Shown here: one piece after another, positions 54,397 through 63,990 of the stretch
How the letters are laid out: each line of letters opens with the position of its first letter
Position numbering within the stretch: position 1 is the stretch's first letter
Origin: Prevotella sp.
GTDB lineage: Bacteria; Bacteroidota; Bacteroidia; Bacteroidales; Bacteroidaceae
DNA: 64,000 nucleotides
Direction: 5' to 3'
NCBI GenBank assembly: GCA_024695815.1
Contig: JAILHK010000047.1
Location: forward strand, 88,268 to 152,267
Position numbers and translations under genes: made by a program
The notes under the pieces: model-generated
What the model was told of the DNA's origin: nothing
The model's input: only the letters and a program-made list of their open reading frames with translations
Databases searched by the model: none

Positions 54397-57219
54397 TTAT
54401 TTAATTACTTTAGCAGCTACGAGGGCCTCTCTGACAGCCGTTGTCCAATTTTTCATATCGGCATACAACAGTGCGCCCGAGTCATCGAGCAGATGCACCA
54501 TGGCATTGCTACCCATGAAGAGGCGAGCCGTCTGCTCTTTCTCTGTATAGTTGCCCTGGAACCAATATTCACGTACAATATTATTATAGAGTCCGGGAGT
54601 GGTTACCACGTGGTGGGTCTTACCCTTGGCGTCTTTTACAGTGAGAGCCGACTTGCTGTAGGTAGCATTGATAGGATAGAAGCGTCCGTTGGTAGGATTG
54701 CGCTTCATACTCTCGTAGTTAGGACCAACACCATCCTCAGGTGCCATGTCAATACCGATGGCATGGTCGTGCACATGATAGCGGATGAAGTCGTCGACGA
54801 TGGTGGTCAGTGCGTTCTTCACAGCGGTACGCACCTTGGTAGAGTCGGCATCGCTCTGGGCATGGGCATCAGCAAACCAGTTGTTGGCCGTGCAGATACT
54901 GTCAATCACGCTGATCTCAATATGCTCACCGGGGGTAGAGACTGAGTCGATGCGGGTCTCGTCGAGTTCGTGCCACTTAGGCAGTTTGCCTGCAGCCTGC
55001 AGATCTTCGATAGACTTTCGACTGGGCACATAGACCGTGTAGTTATAGTTATCAAACAGCTTGAAGTTCTGATTACCACGATCCTTACCACCACAGTTAT
55101 AGGTGTTAGACAGGGTCTGTGTCAGGAAGTCGCAGTAGCTGCTGTTCAGCAGGTTCAGGAAGGGCTTGTACTCACTGTGCTCGTTCAGCACCGTAACCAG
55201 CGACTTCTCGGCACCCAGGGGTACCTGAGCCTCCAGTTCGTAGGCCTTACCGTTCTGCTTTAGATATTTGTTCACCACGGGAATGCTGGTGTTGTGCTCC
55301 ACCTGCCAACCGCCGGCCACCTTCAGGTTGCTGCCGCTGCCGTTGACCTTGATGATAGAGCCGCTCTTTGTCTTATAATAGGCGTAGCCGCTCTCAATGT
55401 CGCCAACCACGATGAGCTGATCGACCAGGTCTTCCATCATCTTCTTGATGACGTCGCGCTCTACCTCGATAGAGTCGGTGCTGTGATTCTTCACAATATG
55501 GCCGTCGGCATCAATAGTCGACTTCCAGCGCCATGCCTTCAGCTGTGTGCTGCGTGCAGCCACCTTGGGGTCGATGTAGAACTCGATGATGTCGGGAGTC
55601 TCAGTGCCCGTTGCCTCTTCCTTCAGTCCATAGGTATAGGGATCCACGTAGAACTTCATGGCATCGTTGGTGGGCAACAGCAGGCTGTAGTGCTGGTCCA
55701 TGGCCAGGAGGTAAGGCAGGAAGTTCAGTTCCTCGATACCCCAGTAGATGGCGTTCATGGTCTTGCTGTGAGCCAGTGCGGGATATACCACCGAAGCATA
55801 TTCGGCAGGTGTGAAGATGGGCTTAGTGGGGTCTTTAGGTTCAACCAAGTAAACCACACCGTTGCAACCCATATAGCACTTCACAATATCTTCTTTCTTA
55901 ATACCGAGGCTCTCCTTGGCATCGTTGAGCACATTGCTGAAGTTAGAAGGTACCGACTCGTAAAACGAGGTCAGCATGTTTACGTTCACCAACTTGGCCA
56001 GCGTCTTCAGGGGCACGCGATCCAAGTCGCCACCATATTCATTATAGAGGTCGGAACCAGGACCGGTAGGGCTCCACCAGTTCTGCATGGCAGCGTTGGT
56101 GGGCACGATCATGGCACCGGCATCGAAATGCATATCGAAGTCCTTATCGTCGCGATAAATATACTGGTTCCATCCTGGATCAAACTTCAGCAGACCAATC
56201 TCGTCGGTAGAGATGAGCTTGTCCTCGTCGGTCTCCACAGCCTTCATTCCTACAGACAGGTTGCTAAGGTAGCGGAAGTTATAAACCGTATCCTTATCAG
56301 CACCGGCTGCCTTACCCTTGTTTGACTGATAGTCGTTGGTGGCTGTCACATTGCGATAGGGCACAGAAAAACGGTCCAGTATCCTTGACCATATAGAGGC
56401 CTCGGGCAACTTGCGGATGATCTCGGCCATATTGGGCGAAGACTCAATCACACCGTCCACCTTGTGGATGTAACCGTTCTTACAGGTGATGTCGTGACCC
56501 TCCACGCGGTTACCATTCTCGTCGTAGTTGGGGAGCACGCGCTTGCCATTGACCCACGACTCCTGTATAGAGGTGGCGTGACCATTGGTCAGCAACGAGA
56601 GATCCTCGGCTGTGATGTTGTGGTAGCTCATGAACGAAGGCAGGAAGTGGATCATGGGGGCTGCCGTCTCATCCTTCAGCACGGGCACGGCCTTGCCGCG
56701 TGCACGCAGTGCATTCCATGCGGGATTGTTAGGCATGTCAGCAGGCTGCAGCACCTGGATAGAGTCATAGATGTGGGTTGACGTCTTACGACGCATGGCC
56801 TTACCCTCGCTGGGAGGCGTACCCTTGGTGTTGCCCAGCAACTCGAGCAGATAGGCATTGTCTATCATCGAGTTTTTCAGCAGCAACTTCTTCTGCGAAA
56901 GATTCAAGTCTTCATAGCGCGACACGTTCCAGTCGTTGTTCTGGAACCAGGCATCATAGGCCTTGTCATCAGCTACGAAAAGTGTTTTTGAACCTGTCTG
57001 ATTGAGGACTTCTGCCAAATCCAAGTCCTCAATGAGGCGCACCGTGTAGTTGTAGTTGCCGTCTTCTTGCAGGCGCTGGTAGATGGAGTTGCCCAGATAA
57101 GAGGGCTGTCCGGTCAGCACGTCGTCCTTACACGACTGCAGTGCTGAGGCTCCTATCAACGCGCAGCAGGCAGCCATGACTACCCGTCGTCCTTGCGATA
57201 CGATAGTTGTACGATTCAT
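54397..57219 (-). CDS. Multi-domain fasciclin lipoprotein, 940 residues, first gene of the fasciclin/SusCD operon
   Basis: Lipoprotein signal with Cys30 (SALQSC). Several FAS1-like units: 1) about 45-190 (YTVRLIEDLDLAEVLNQTGS, KTLFVADDKAYDAWFQNN, KKLLLKNSMIDNAYLLELLG); 2) about 195-390 (GHDITCKNGYIHKVDGVIES, PNMAEIIRKLPEASIWSRIL, GAMIVPTNAAMQNWW); 3) about 400-660 (LVNVNMLTSFYESVPSNFS, HYSLLLPTNDAMKFYVDPYT); 4) about 665-915 (YNYTVYVPSRKSIEDLQAAG, YIRYHVHDHAI-type IRYHVHDHAIGID, MVHLLDDSGALLYADM). Four tandem FAS1 domains make it a long extracellular adhesin-like or scaffold protein. No TAnnTTTG box is seen in the 165 bp upstream. Confidence 0.82.
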   Translation of the reverse strand: MNRTTIVSQGRRVVMAACCALIGASALQSCKDDVLTGQPSYLGNSIYQRLQEDGNYNYTVRLIEDLDLAEVLNQTGSKTLFVADDKAYDAWFQNNDWNVSRYEDLNLSQKKLLLKNSMIDNAYLLELLGNTKGTPPSEGKAMRRKTSTHIYDSIQVLQPADMPNNPAWNALRARGKAVPVLKDETAAPMIHFLPSFMSYHNITAEDLSLLTNGHATSIQESWVNGKRVLPNYDENGNRVEGHDITCKNGYIHKVDGVIESSPNMAEIIRKLPEASIWSRILDRFSVPYRNVTATNDYQSNKGKAAGADKDTVYNFRYLSNLSVGMKAVETDEDKLISTDEIGLLKFDPGWNQYIYRDDKDFDMHFDAGAMIVPTNAAMQNWWSPTGPGSDLYNEYGGDLDRVPLKTLAKLVNVNMLTSFYESVPSNFSNVLNDAKESLGIKKEDIVKCYMGCNGVVYLVEPKDPTKPIFTPAEYASVVYPALAHSKTMNAIYWGIEELNFLPYLLAMDQHYSLLLPTNDAMKFYVDPYTYGLKEEATGTETPDIIEFYIDPKVAARSTQLKAWRWKSTIDADGHIVKNHSTDSIEVERDVIKKMMEDLVDQLIVVGDIESGYAYYKTKSGSIIKVNGSGSNLKVAGGWQVEHNTSIPVVNKYLKQNGKAYELEAQVPLGAEKSLVTVLNEHSEYKPFLNLLNSSYCDFLTQTLSNTYNCGGKDRGNQNFKLFDNYNYTVYVPSRKSIEDLQAAGKLPKWHELDETRIDSVSTPGEHIEISVIDSICTANNWFADAHAQSDADSTKVRTAVKNALTTIVDDFIRYHVHDHAIGIDMAPEDGVGPNYESMKRNPTNGRFYPINATYSKSALTVKDAKGKTHHVVTTPGLYNNIVREYWFQGNYTEKEQTARLFMGSNAMVHLLDDSGALLYADMKNWTTAVREALVAAKVIK

Positions 57220-57383
57220 AGTGTGTTAGTTGTTTATATTAGTTGTTTTTTGTTTCTTCTACTTTCGGGATTCAGCACCCAGAGGCGCCGAACGGGGTTT
57301 GTCTCTCCCCTATCGGGAGACAATGTAGTCTGTGTTGTCATAATCAGATATTTTAGGTTTTCAAAGGCTTGTATGACATAAAA

Positions 57384-57427
57384 CAAGGGGTCGGAGACAG
57401 CATTTTCAGCTGTCCCCGATCCCTTTT
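57384..57427 (-). terminator. Terminator after the triple-module secreted protein
   Basis: Minus strand stem GGGATCGGGGACAGC / GCTGTCTCCGACCCC with a 7-base loop, followed by TTGTTTT; 43 bp after the stop at 57470. Confidence 0.8.
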
Positions 57428-57469
57428 ATAGGAATATCAGTTGATGATAATTCATTATCAGTCCACTAA

Positions 57470-60400
57470 TTACTTTTGTACTTTGCGTACTACCACCTTG
57501 CCATTGTCAAGAACAATCTTCTGGATGAAGATGCCCTTCTGAGCAGCGTTGGTCTTGCGACCGTCCAGAGTGAAGAACTCTGTCTGAGCACCACGCATGT
57601 TGATGGTGTTGATGCCAGATACATCGTCGCTGGCTTCCTTCTGACTGTTCTCACCGAAGTAAGTCAGGGTGAAGTTATCCAACAGAACCCAGTCACTGCC
57701 GATCTGCTCTGGCTTCTTCACGCCGATGCGCAACAGGTTGTCTGTAACCTTCACGATGAGGCTGGTCTTGTAATGACCCATATCAAAGAATGCGGCGCAA
57801 GAAACCATGTCGTTAGGCATGTAGTAAGTAGTGCCCTCGAAGGTCTGTGAGCTCTCGCCAGCAATCTGAGGATCCTCGCCAGTAATAGCACCTGCTGTAG
57901 CGCAGACTGCAGGAGCAGAGCTGGTCTTACCACCGCTAACGGCGTAGAGGTAAGCCTGAGCTGCCTTAGGATTCTTGGTATATTCAGCAAAGTCGTTGTC
58001 GAAGCCACCGATACGGTTGAACAACTGAACGCCTACCTCGTAGGTTCCGTTGGGCAGACCGATGATGTCCTGATACATATCAAACTTCTTCTCGTAGAAC
58101 TCTAGAGCGAAAGCACCCTTCTGTTCGTCGCTATTACCGAAGCTGTAACCTGTTGTGTTCTGCCATCCTTCGATAGAGTTGGTCTTCACTTCGTTCTCAA
58201 TCTTCTGGAAGCCAGGAGTCTGAATCAGCGAAGTCATGGGAACAGGGTTTTCATCGCTAGCATCAAGATATGGAGGTGTGTTAACCTTCGTTATCATTTC
58301 AGCAATCTTCAGCAGATAAGCTTCTGCGTCAGCATCGGTCAACACGCCTTGAGCAATCTTACCAGTGATCTCATCGCAAAGCGTTGCGGCATCCTGAGCA
58401 GCAGCCTCGTTAACGGGATTCTCGAGCATACCACTCAGACTGGTATTCGAATTAGCCAGTTTGACGAACAGTGCGATAGAAGTCTTTGCTCTATCAGTCA
58501 GCTCGTAGATCTGAGTCAAGAGAGCGAACATAGCTTCACCGTCTTCCTTGTTTACATCGGCAGCAGCCTGAGCAATCAGAGTCACACTATCCTTAACGTT
58601 CTTACCATAAGCCTTACCATCGATAGCGGTGTTCAAGTCGTTCAGCGCGCTCTGCATTGCAGACCGTACGATGTCTGCTCTGAATGCACGGTATGTCAAC
58701 TTAAAGTTGTCGAAGATAGCCCAGTTAGGACCAGAGCAGTCGCCCTTCACACCGAGACGCATAGCATCGCCATCCTTAGCTACGAGACCAAAGGCAGAAG
58801 CCTTATAAAGACCGAACTTGAATGCCTCGGCAGCCTGGGTCATAGTGTTAGGATACTGGTTGCCATCACCAGGTGCATCAATCTTATCTTGTGTATAGTA
58901 AACATCTTGTAATTCGCTATCCTGACCGAGCAGGCCGTTAGCAACCTTCTCGTCGTAAACACACTTCAATGGTGTCTGTGCCTGGTTCATATATACAAAT
59001 GCAGGAGCAATCTGCTTACCTTGTGAGTAAAGTTCCCAAGCATTGGTAGACGCATTTTCAAAAGCAGGGCGACCCAAACGGAAGAAGCTCTGTACTTCAA
59101 TCTCGTAAACACCTACTGGAGCATTCTTCACCTCCTGATAGATATCAAACTTCTTGTCGTAAGCCTCGGCGCAAGTATTGCCACCGCCTGAACCCATAGC
59201 TGGATTACCGTTCCAACCTTCCTTACCTTTCTCGAAATCAGCATTCTTCAGGTAGTAGGTGCAGTCTGTGTCAGGAGCCAAGTGCTTCTTGGTCTCAGAG
59301 ATAATGTCGTCAAACTCAGCAATGAGCTCACGGAGTTCGTTGTTATCCAGCGACAGGGTTTTCTGAGCTTTAACAACTTCATTCATTTCATCCTGCAAAT
59401 CATCTTTCCAGTCGGAAGCAATATTTTGGTCTGCCTGAGTCTTCTGAGCCTCGGTGTAGAGGGCATCCAGCTGTTTCCACAGGTTGATGTTTTCAATCAG
59501 AGAGTCCTCGACAGTCTTGATAGAAGCCAATACGCTGAGAACCTCGTCGCGATTAGTTGCTGAAGCACCATTGGCAGCATTGTTGTAAGCATTGAGATAA
59601 TCCTCTGAGCACTGTGTGTTTTTGTCGTACTTGTTGCCATTCTTAATAGCTTCTGTCAACCAGTACTGATAAGCCTCAGCCTTGTTGCCGAAATAGGTCA
59701 GCTTAAAGTTGTCGAATACGGTCCAGTCATTGCCACTGTTGTCTTCGGTCTTCTTGACGCCCAACTTCACGCTACCACCATCAACGCTGAAGAACAAATT
59801 GTTCTGGTAGAAGCCCTTTTCGAAGTACAAGCGAGCTGCTGCAGGGTCGTTAGGAGCATAGTAGGTGACATCACCCTCGAGCACATTAACCTCAGAAGCA
59901 GTATTTCCGAAATCTGTAGCACCAGCCATTGGCTGTGTGTTCAGGCAAGACCAGCGAGAGGTAAGGGGTTGAGTCATCTCCTTTTCGTCGGCCACAGCAT
60001 AGAGTTTGGCAAACTTATTGGTGCCATTCTTATACTCATCCCAGCCATCGGCAGCGTTACGGTAGAAGCCGTTGGCACTGAGCACATAGACACCCTTAGG
60101 CATGTCGGCCAGCTCCTGGTAGGTGTCGTAGTTCTTATTGTAGTGCTCGGCAACCTCTGATAAATTCTGATCACCATTACCCCAGTTAGGAGCATCACCC
60201 TTCCAACCTGTAGATACGTGGCCATCGAAGTTAGGATTGGTGATGCTTGAAGTCAGGTCGGCAGGTTTAGCTACAGAAGCAGCATCCTCTGCAGCTTTAG
60301 CAATGATTGCCTTCACCTGAGTGATGGCTGCTTCAATGTCTTCCATTGTAGCAGACTCGTTCAGATAAACAGCTTCCTGATCAGCCACATTCAGATTCTT

Positions 60401-61021
60401 CTCTTTGGCTGCATCCAACTGTGTCTTCAGGTCCTGAGCTTTCAGGAATACAGCAATAGAATTTTCATAAGCCTGATAAACTTCGCGGGTCATGAACTTC
60501 CAGTCGATGCTGGCAGTATCGCCAAGTTCTTCGGGATCAAAGAAATAAAGGCGTGTGTCGTCTGCATGACCATTCCAACCAAGGTACATACCAGCGACTT
60601 CCGTCTTGGTGTCATTCGAAATGCGATAAGCGCCTTCCACCTCTGTAACAGTCCAATAGCGGTTAGCCTCACCATCATTGTCCACAAAGATGTTATTGTT
60701 TCCCGCATCTTTAATAACAAAAGTGGCCATCCACTTCTTGTGCTTCTCGACAGAGTCGCGAAGTTCAACACCTTCATCAGTTCTAGTGAAAGTGACTTTG
60801 AATCCCTTCTCGCCTACACTGGCACGGGTGTCATAGTCGTTACCTCCACGGAAAAACATTTTAGAGCCCACGTTGTACATATACACTGTGTCGCCCTCAT
60901 GATACTGCGTAAACGTCTGTGGCACCTCGGGTTTCTGGCGCACACCATCTACAACAGCAGCCATCGCGCTTGATGCCGAGAGGCTAAGCGCGGTCAAAAC
61001 AAAGAGTTTTGAGATTTTCAT
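57470..61021 (-). CDS. Large secreted protein with three jelly-roll-like modules and a T9SS-type tail
   Basis: 1183 residues, signal peptide (cleavage near MAAVV). An N-terminal beta domain (about 35-180; GDTVYMYNVGSKMFFRGGND, YRISNDTKTEVAGMYLGWNG) precedes three repeats of about 190 residues: 256-444, 585-777 and 928-1122. Each opens with a [N/T]xxF...GW motif (NPNFDG, NADFEKGKEGW, TPGFQ...EGW), has YQE/YQD-x(5)-P-x-G-x-Y followed by F-x-R (YQELADMPKGVYVLSANGF, YQEVKNAPVGVYEIEVQSFF, YQDIIGLPNGTYEVGVQLF), and ends W-x(3)-DNF-x-LTY. Helical linkers (FIVAR-like) separate them. C-terminal tail: FFTLDGRKTNAAQKGIF ... KVVVRKVQK. The modules resemble carbohydrate-binding jelly-rolls; no catalytic motif. 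Immediately upstream of the fasciclin/SusCD operon, so it is probably a surface binding partner of that system. Confidence 0.78.
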   Translation of the reverse strand: MKISKLFVLTALSLSASSAMAAVVDGVRQKPEVPQTFTQYHEGDTVYMYNVGSKMFFRGGNDYDTRASVGEKGFKVTFTRTDEGVELRDSVEKHKKWMATFVIKDAGNNNIFVDNDGEANRYWTVTEVEGAYRISNDTKTEVAGMYLGWNGHADDTRLYFFDPEELGDTASIDWKFMTREVYQAYENSIAVFLKAQDLKTQLDAAKEKNLNVADQEAVYLNESATMEDIEAAITQVKAIIAKAAEDAASVAKPADLTSSITNPNFDGHVSTGWKGDAPNWGNGDQNLSEVAEHYNKNYDTYQELADMPKGVYVLSANGFYRNAADGWDEYKNGTNKFAKLYAVADEKEMTQPLTSRWSCLNTQPMAGATDFGNTASEVNVLEGDVTYYAPNDPAAARLYFEKGFYQNNLFFSVDGGSVKLGVKKTEDNSGNDWTVFDNFKLTYFGNKAEAYQYWLTEAIKNGNKYDKNTQCSEDYLNAYNNAANGASATNRDEVLSVLASIKTVEDSLIENINLWKQLDALYTEAQKTQADQNIASDWKDDLQDEMNEVVKAQKTLSLDNNELRELIAEFDDIISETKKHLAPDTDCTYYLKNADFEKGKEGWNGNPAMGSGGGNTCAEAYDKKFDIYQEVKNAPVGVYEIEVQSFFRLGRPAFENASTNAWELYSQGKQIAPAFVYMNQAQTPLKCVYDEKVANGLLGQDSELQDVYYTQDKIDAPGDGNQYPNTMTQAAEAFKFGLYKASAFGLVAKDGDAMRLGVKGDCSGPNWAIFDNFKLTYRAFRADIVRSAMQSALNDLNTAIDGKAYGKNVKDSVTLIAQAAADVNKEDGEAMFALLTQIYELTDRAKTSIALFVKLANSNTSLSGMLENPVNEAAAQDAATLCDEITGKIAQGVLTDADAEAYLLKIAEMITKVNTPPYLDASDENPVPMTSLIQTPGFQKIENEVKTNSIEGWQNTTGYSFGNSDEQKGAFALEFYEKKFDMYQDIIGLPNGTYEVGVQLFNRIGGFDNDFAEYTKNPKAAQAYLYAVSGGKTSSAPAVCATAGAITGEDPQIAGESSQTFEGTTYYMPNDMVSCAAFFDMGHYKTSLIVKVTDNLLRIGVKKPEQIGSDWVLLDNFTLTYFGENSQKEASDDVSGINTINMRGAQTEFFTLDGRKTNAAQKGIFIQKIVLDNGKVVVRKVQK

Positions 61022-61109
61022 AAGCTAAAATTTGTGAAGTTAGTAAATATTATATATAGTAGTAACTGTTTGTTTTTGAAAACACACTCTTAACGAATGA
61101 TTTCGGATG

Positions 61110-61117
61110 CAAATATA
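61110..61117 (-). promoter_or_regulatory. -7 box of the triple-module protein gene
   Basis: Minus strand TATATTTG, about 90 bp upstream of the ATG, no well-spaced -33 TTTG. The rest of the leader is AT-rich. Confidence 0.45.
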
Positions 61118-61311
61118 AGCAAAATTTTAATATCGCATATCATTTTTCAAAGTTTTTTTTGCCTCAAAACATAAAAAAGTGTAATTTTAACACAAATCAG
61201 CAAAAAAAAGATGTATTTGATACACCCTAATGAACAAAACGGCAGTAATATAAAAAGAAGGGTTGTGAACAGAAGTTATACAAAAGCAAAAGTACAAAAC
61301 GAGCAGTGTGG

Positions 61312-61502
61312 CAGTTTTGCCACAGAAAAGACTTACTTTGACCACCTTATTCTGCCACTTTCTACAAACAATAGTGCCACTTTTACATCGAATCTAGCCC
61401 CTAGAATTGACTGATCTAGCCCCTAGAATTGGGTCGTCTAGCCCCTAGAATCGAGTCGTCTAGCCCCTAGAACTGACTAATCTAGCCCCTAGAACAAAAA
61501 CA
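61312..61502. repeat. 22-bp-period palindromic repeat array 3 (about 9 units)
   Basis: Five units start exactly at 61393, 61415, 61437, 61459 and 61481, each opening with the same 14 bp TCTAGCCCCTAGAA, the palindrome TCTAG-CCC-CTAGA, followed by an 8-bp variable spacer. Before them, in the same 22-bp register, are units with CACT/TACT/CAGT cores at 61312, 61334, 61356 and 61378, the last reading ATAGTG-C-CACTTTT. The last palindromic unit runs into the T tract of the pnp terminator. Ten CTAG tetranucleotides fall within about 100 bp. Confidence 0.9.
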
Positions 61503-61533
61503 AAAGCTCCGCTTTCGCATTGGAAAACGGAGC
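61497..61533 (-). terminator. Terminator of pnp
   Basis: Minus strand stem GCTCCGTTTTC / GAAAGCGGAGC with a 6-base loop followed by TTTTGTTTTTG, 55 bp after the stop at 61588. Confidence 0.85.
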
Positions 61534-61587
61534 CTATTGTTACACCTTATTATATATATAAGGCGACGAAACGACTAGTATCGCGTT

Positions 61588-63948
61588 TTAAAAGTCCATG
61601 TGGTCGAGGGCATCGCTGAAGTCCTTGGGCTCATGGTTCTGAGCTGGATCGCGATAAACCTCACCCTGGGCCTGCTCAGCACGGGGCTGACGGTCCTGTC
61701 GGGGCTGACGACGATCACCACGATCGCCACGGTCCTGACGGGGCTGACGACGGTCGCCACGCTCGGGACGCTCACCACGCTCACGACGAGCAGGACGCTC
61801 GCGCTCTACGTAGCCCTCAGGCTTCTCTACCAGCACGCGGTGTGAGAGCTTGTACTTGCCTGTTTTAGGATCAATCTCGAGCAACTTCACCTGGATGTGG
61901 TCGCCCTCCTTGATGCCTGCCTCTTCGACAGTCTCAAGGCGCTTCCAGTCAATCTCAGAGATATGGAGCAGGCCGTCCTTGCCAGGCATAATCTCTACGA
62001 AGCAACCGTAAGGCATGATGCTGCGAACAACACCATCGTAAACCTCGCCTACCTCTGGGATAGCGACGATGGCACGGATCTTGCCCAATGCTGCATCGAT
62101 GCTTTCCTTGTCGGGACCGCTGACCTGAACCTTACCAACACCGTCGGCTTCGTCGATGGTGATAGTGGTCTTGGTGTCTTCCTGCATCTGCTGAATGATC
62201 TTACCACCAGGGCCAATGACAGCACCGATGAACTCCTTAGGAATCTCGATCTGTACGATGCGGGGAACCTGAGGCTTGAACTCAGCACGTGGCTCTGCGA
62301 TGGTGTCGGTCAGACATTTGAGGATGTGCTCACGACCAGCCTTAGCCTGCATGAGGGCCTTCTCGAGGATGTCGAACGACAGACCGTCGCACTTGATATC
62401 CATCTGGGTAGCGGTCAGACCGTCCTTTGTACCAGTGGTCTTGAAGTCCATATCACCAAGGTGATCCTCGTCGCCGAGGATATCGCTCAATACGGCATAT
62501 TTATCTTCGCCGGGGTTCTTGATCAGACCCATGGCAATACCGCTGACGGGCTTCTTCATGGGAACACCTGCGTCCATCAAGGCGAGGGTACCGGCGCAAA
62601 CAGTGGCCATTGATGAAGAACCGTTAGACTCGAGAATCTGTGATACCAGACGTACGGTGTAAGGGAAGTCCTCGGGAATCTGACCCTTCAGACCGCGCCA
62701 TGCCAGGTGACCGTGACCAATCTCACGACGACCTACGCCGCGCTGGGCCTTGGCCTCACCAGTACAGAATGGGGGGAAGTTGTAGTGCAACAGGAAACGC
62801 ATGTAGCTCTTGTCGAGCACATCGTCCACCATCTTCTCGTCGAGCTTGGTACCCAGCGTACAGGTAGAAAGTGACTGGGTCTCACCACGGGTAAAGATGG
62901 CTGATCCGTGAGGCATGGGCAGGGGTGATACCTCGCACCAGATAGGACGGATCTCGTCGGTCTTACGACCATCCAGACGGATACCCTCGTCGAGGATGCA
63001 ACGACGCATGGCGTCGCGCTCTACGTCGTGGTAGTAGCGATCCATCATTGCCTCGTAGTCTTCCTTCGAGATTTCTGAATCCTCGGGCAGCTCCTCCAGG
63101 AACTTCTCCTTGAAGTCGGCCAAGATCTTCTCGAAAGCCTCAGCACGTGCGTGCTTCTCGAGGGCCTGCTTAGTAACGTCGTAGGCGGGCTGATAGAGCT
63201 CCTTATTCATGCGCTCGCGCAGTGCCTCGTCGTTGATTTCGTGGTTGTACTCGCGCTTCACGTCCTTGCCAAGTTCCTTGCTCAGCTCTTTCTGCAGCTC
63301 GCACATAGGCTTGATAGCCTCCATAGCGGCCTTCAGAGCACCGAGCAGGTCCTGCTCAGAAACTTCGTTCATCTCGCCTTCTACCATCATGATGTTCTCG
63401 GCAGAGGCACCAACCATGATATCCATGTCGGCCTGCTTCATCTGCTCGAAGGTAGGATCGATCACATACTCGCCGTTGATACGAGCCACGCGCACCTCAG
63501 AGATGGGGCACTCGAAGGGAATATCCGAGCATGCCAGCGCTGCTGAAGCAGCAAAACCGGCCAGAGCATCGGGCTGGTCAACGCCATCGGCTGAAAGCAG
63601 CATCACGTTGACGAATACTTCTGCGTGATAGTTGCTGGGGAACAACGGACGGAGCACGCGGTCCACCAGTCGGCTGGTAAGGATTTCGTTATCAGAGGCT
63701 TTGCCTTCGCGCTTGGTGAATCCACCAGGGAAACGGCCGGCAGCACTGTACTGCTCACGATAGTCAACCTGCAAAGGCATGAAATCGGTTCCGGGAACTG
63801 CATCTTTTGCGGCACAAACAGTGGCCAGGAGTACGGTGTTGTTCATCTTCAACATGACAGCACCATCGGTCTGTTTTGCCACTTTCCCGGTTTCAATGGT
63901 GATGGTACGTCCATCAGCCAATTGAAGGGTTTTTGTAATTACGTTCAT
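61588..63948 (-). CDS. pnp: Polyribonucleotide nucleotidyltransferase (PNPase) with an Arg/Gly-rich tail
   Basis: 786 residues. 3'-5' phosphorolytic exoribonuclease of mRNA decay. Domains: first RNase PH core (about 10-150; [39 protein letters not shown]), helical alpha domain (about 240-320), second RNase PH core (about 325-555; [85 protein letters not shown]), KH ([20 protein letters not shown], 569-588) and S1 ([20 protein letters not shown], 634-653). Beyond residue 710 is a disordered basic tail with [12 protein letters not shown] and a 10-residue repeat [10 protein letters not shown], then an acidic end ([10 protein letters not shown]). Such tails occur in Bacteroidetes RNases and probably bind RNA or a partner. 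Own promoter and terminator. Confidence 0.98.
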   Translation of the reverse strand: MNVITKTLQLADGRTITIETGKVAKQTDGAVMLKMNNTVLLATVCAAKDAVPGTDFMPLQVDYREQYSAAGRFPGGFTKREGKASDNEILTSRLVDRVLRPLFPSNYHAEVFVNVMLLSADGVDQPDALAGFAASAALACSDIPFECPISEVRVARINGEYVIDPTFEQMKQADMDIMVGASAENIMMVEGEMNEVSEQDLLGALKAAMEAIKPMCELQKELSKELGKDVKREYNHEINDEALRERMNKELYQPAYDVTKQALEKHARAEAFEKILADFKEKFLEELPEDSEISKEDYEAMMDRYYHDVERDAMRRCILDEGIRLDGRKTDEIRPIWCEVSPLPMPHGSAIFTRGETQSLSTCTLGTKLDEKMVDDVLDKSYMRFLLHYNFPPFCTGEAKAQRGVGRREIGHGHLAWRGLKGQIPEDFPYTVRLVSQILESNGSSSMATVCAGTLALMDAGVPMKKPVSGIAMGLIKNPGEDKYAVLSDILGDEDHLGDMDFKTTGTKDGLTATQMDIKCDGLSFDILEKALMQAKAGREHILKCLTDTIAEPRAEFKPQVPRIVQIEIPKEFIGAVIGPGGKIIQQMQEDTKTTITIDEADGVGKVQVSGPDKESIDAALGKIRAIVAIPEVGEVYDGVVRSIMPYGCFVEIMPGKDGLLHISEIDWKRLETVEEAGIKEGDHIQVKLLEIDPKTGKYKLSHRVLVEKPEGYVERERPARRERGERPERGDRRQPRQDRGDRGDRRQPRQDRQPRAEQAQGEVYRDPAQNHEPKDFSDALDHMDF

Positions 63949-63982
63949 CTTATTTTATACATCTTTAATAAAAAAATACGTG

Positions 63983-63990
63983 CAAATTTA
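63983..63990 (-). promoter_or_regulatory. -7 box of pnp
   Basis: Minus strand TAAATTTG, 35 bp upstream of the ATG; the -33 element would lie beyond the window end. Confidence 0.55.

Noticed and set aside
61393..61502. CRISPR array
   Set aside because: Repeat plus spacer total only 22 bp, the linkers are 8 bp, repeats are palindromic along their length, and no cas gene is in the window.
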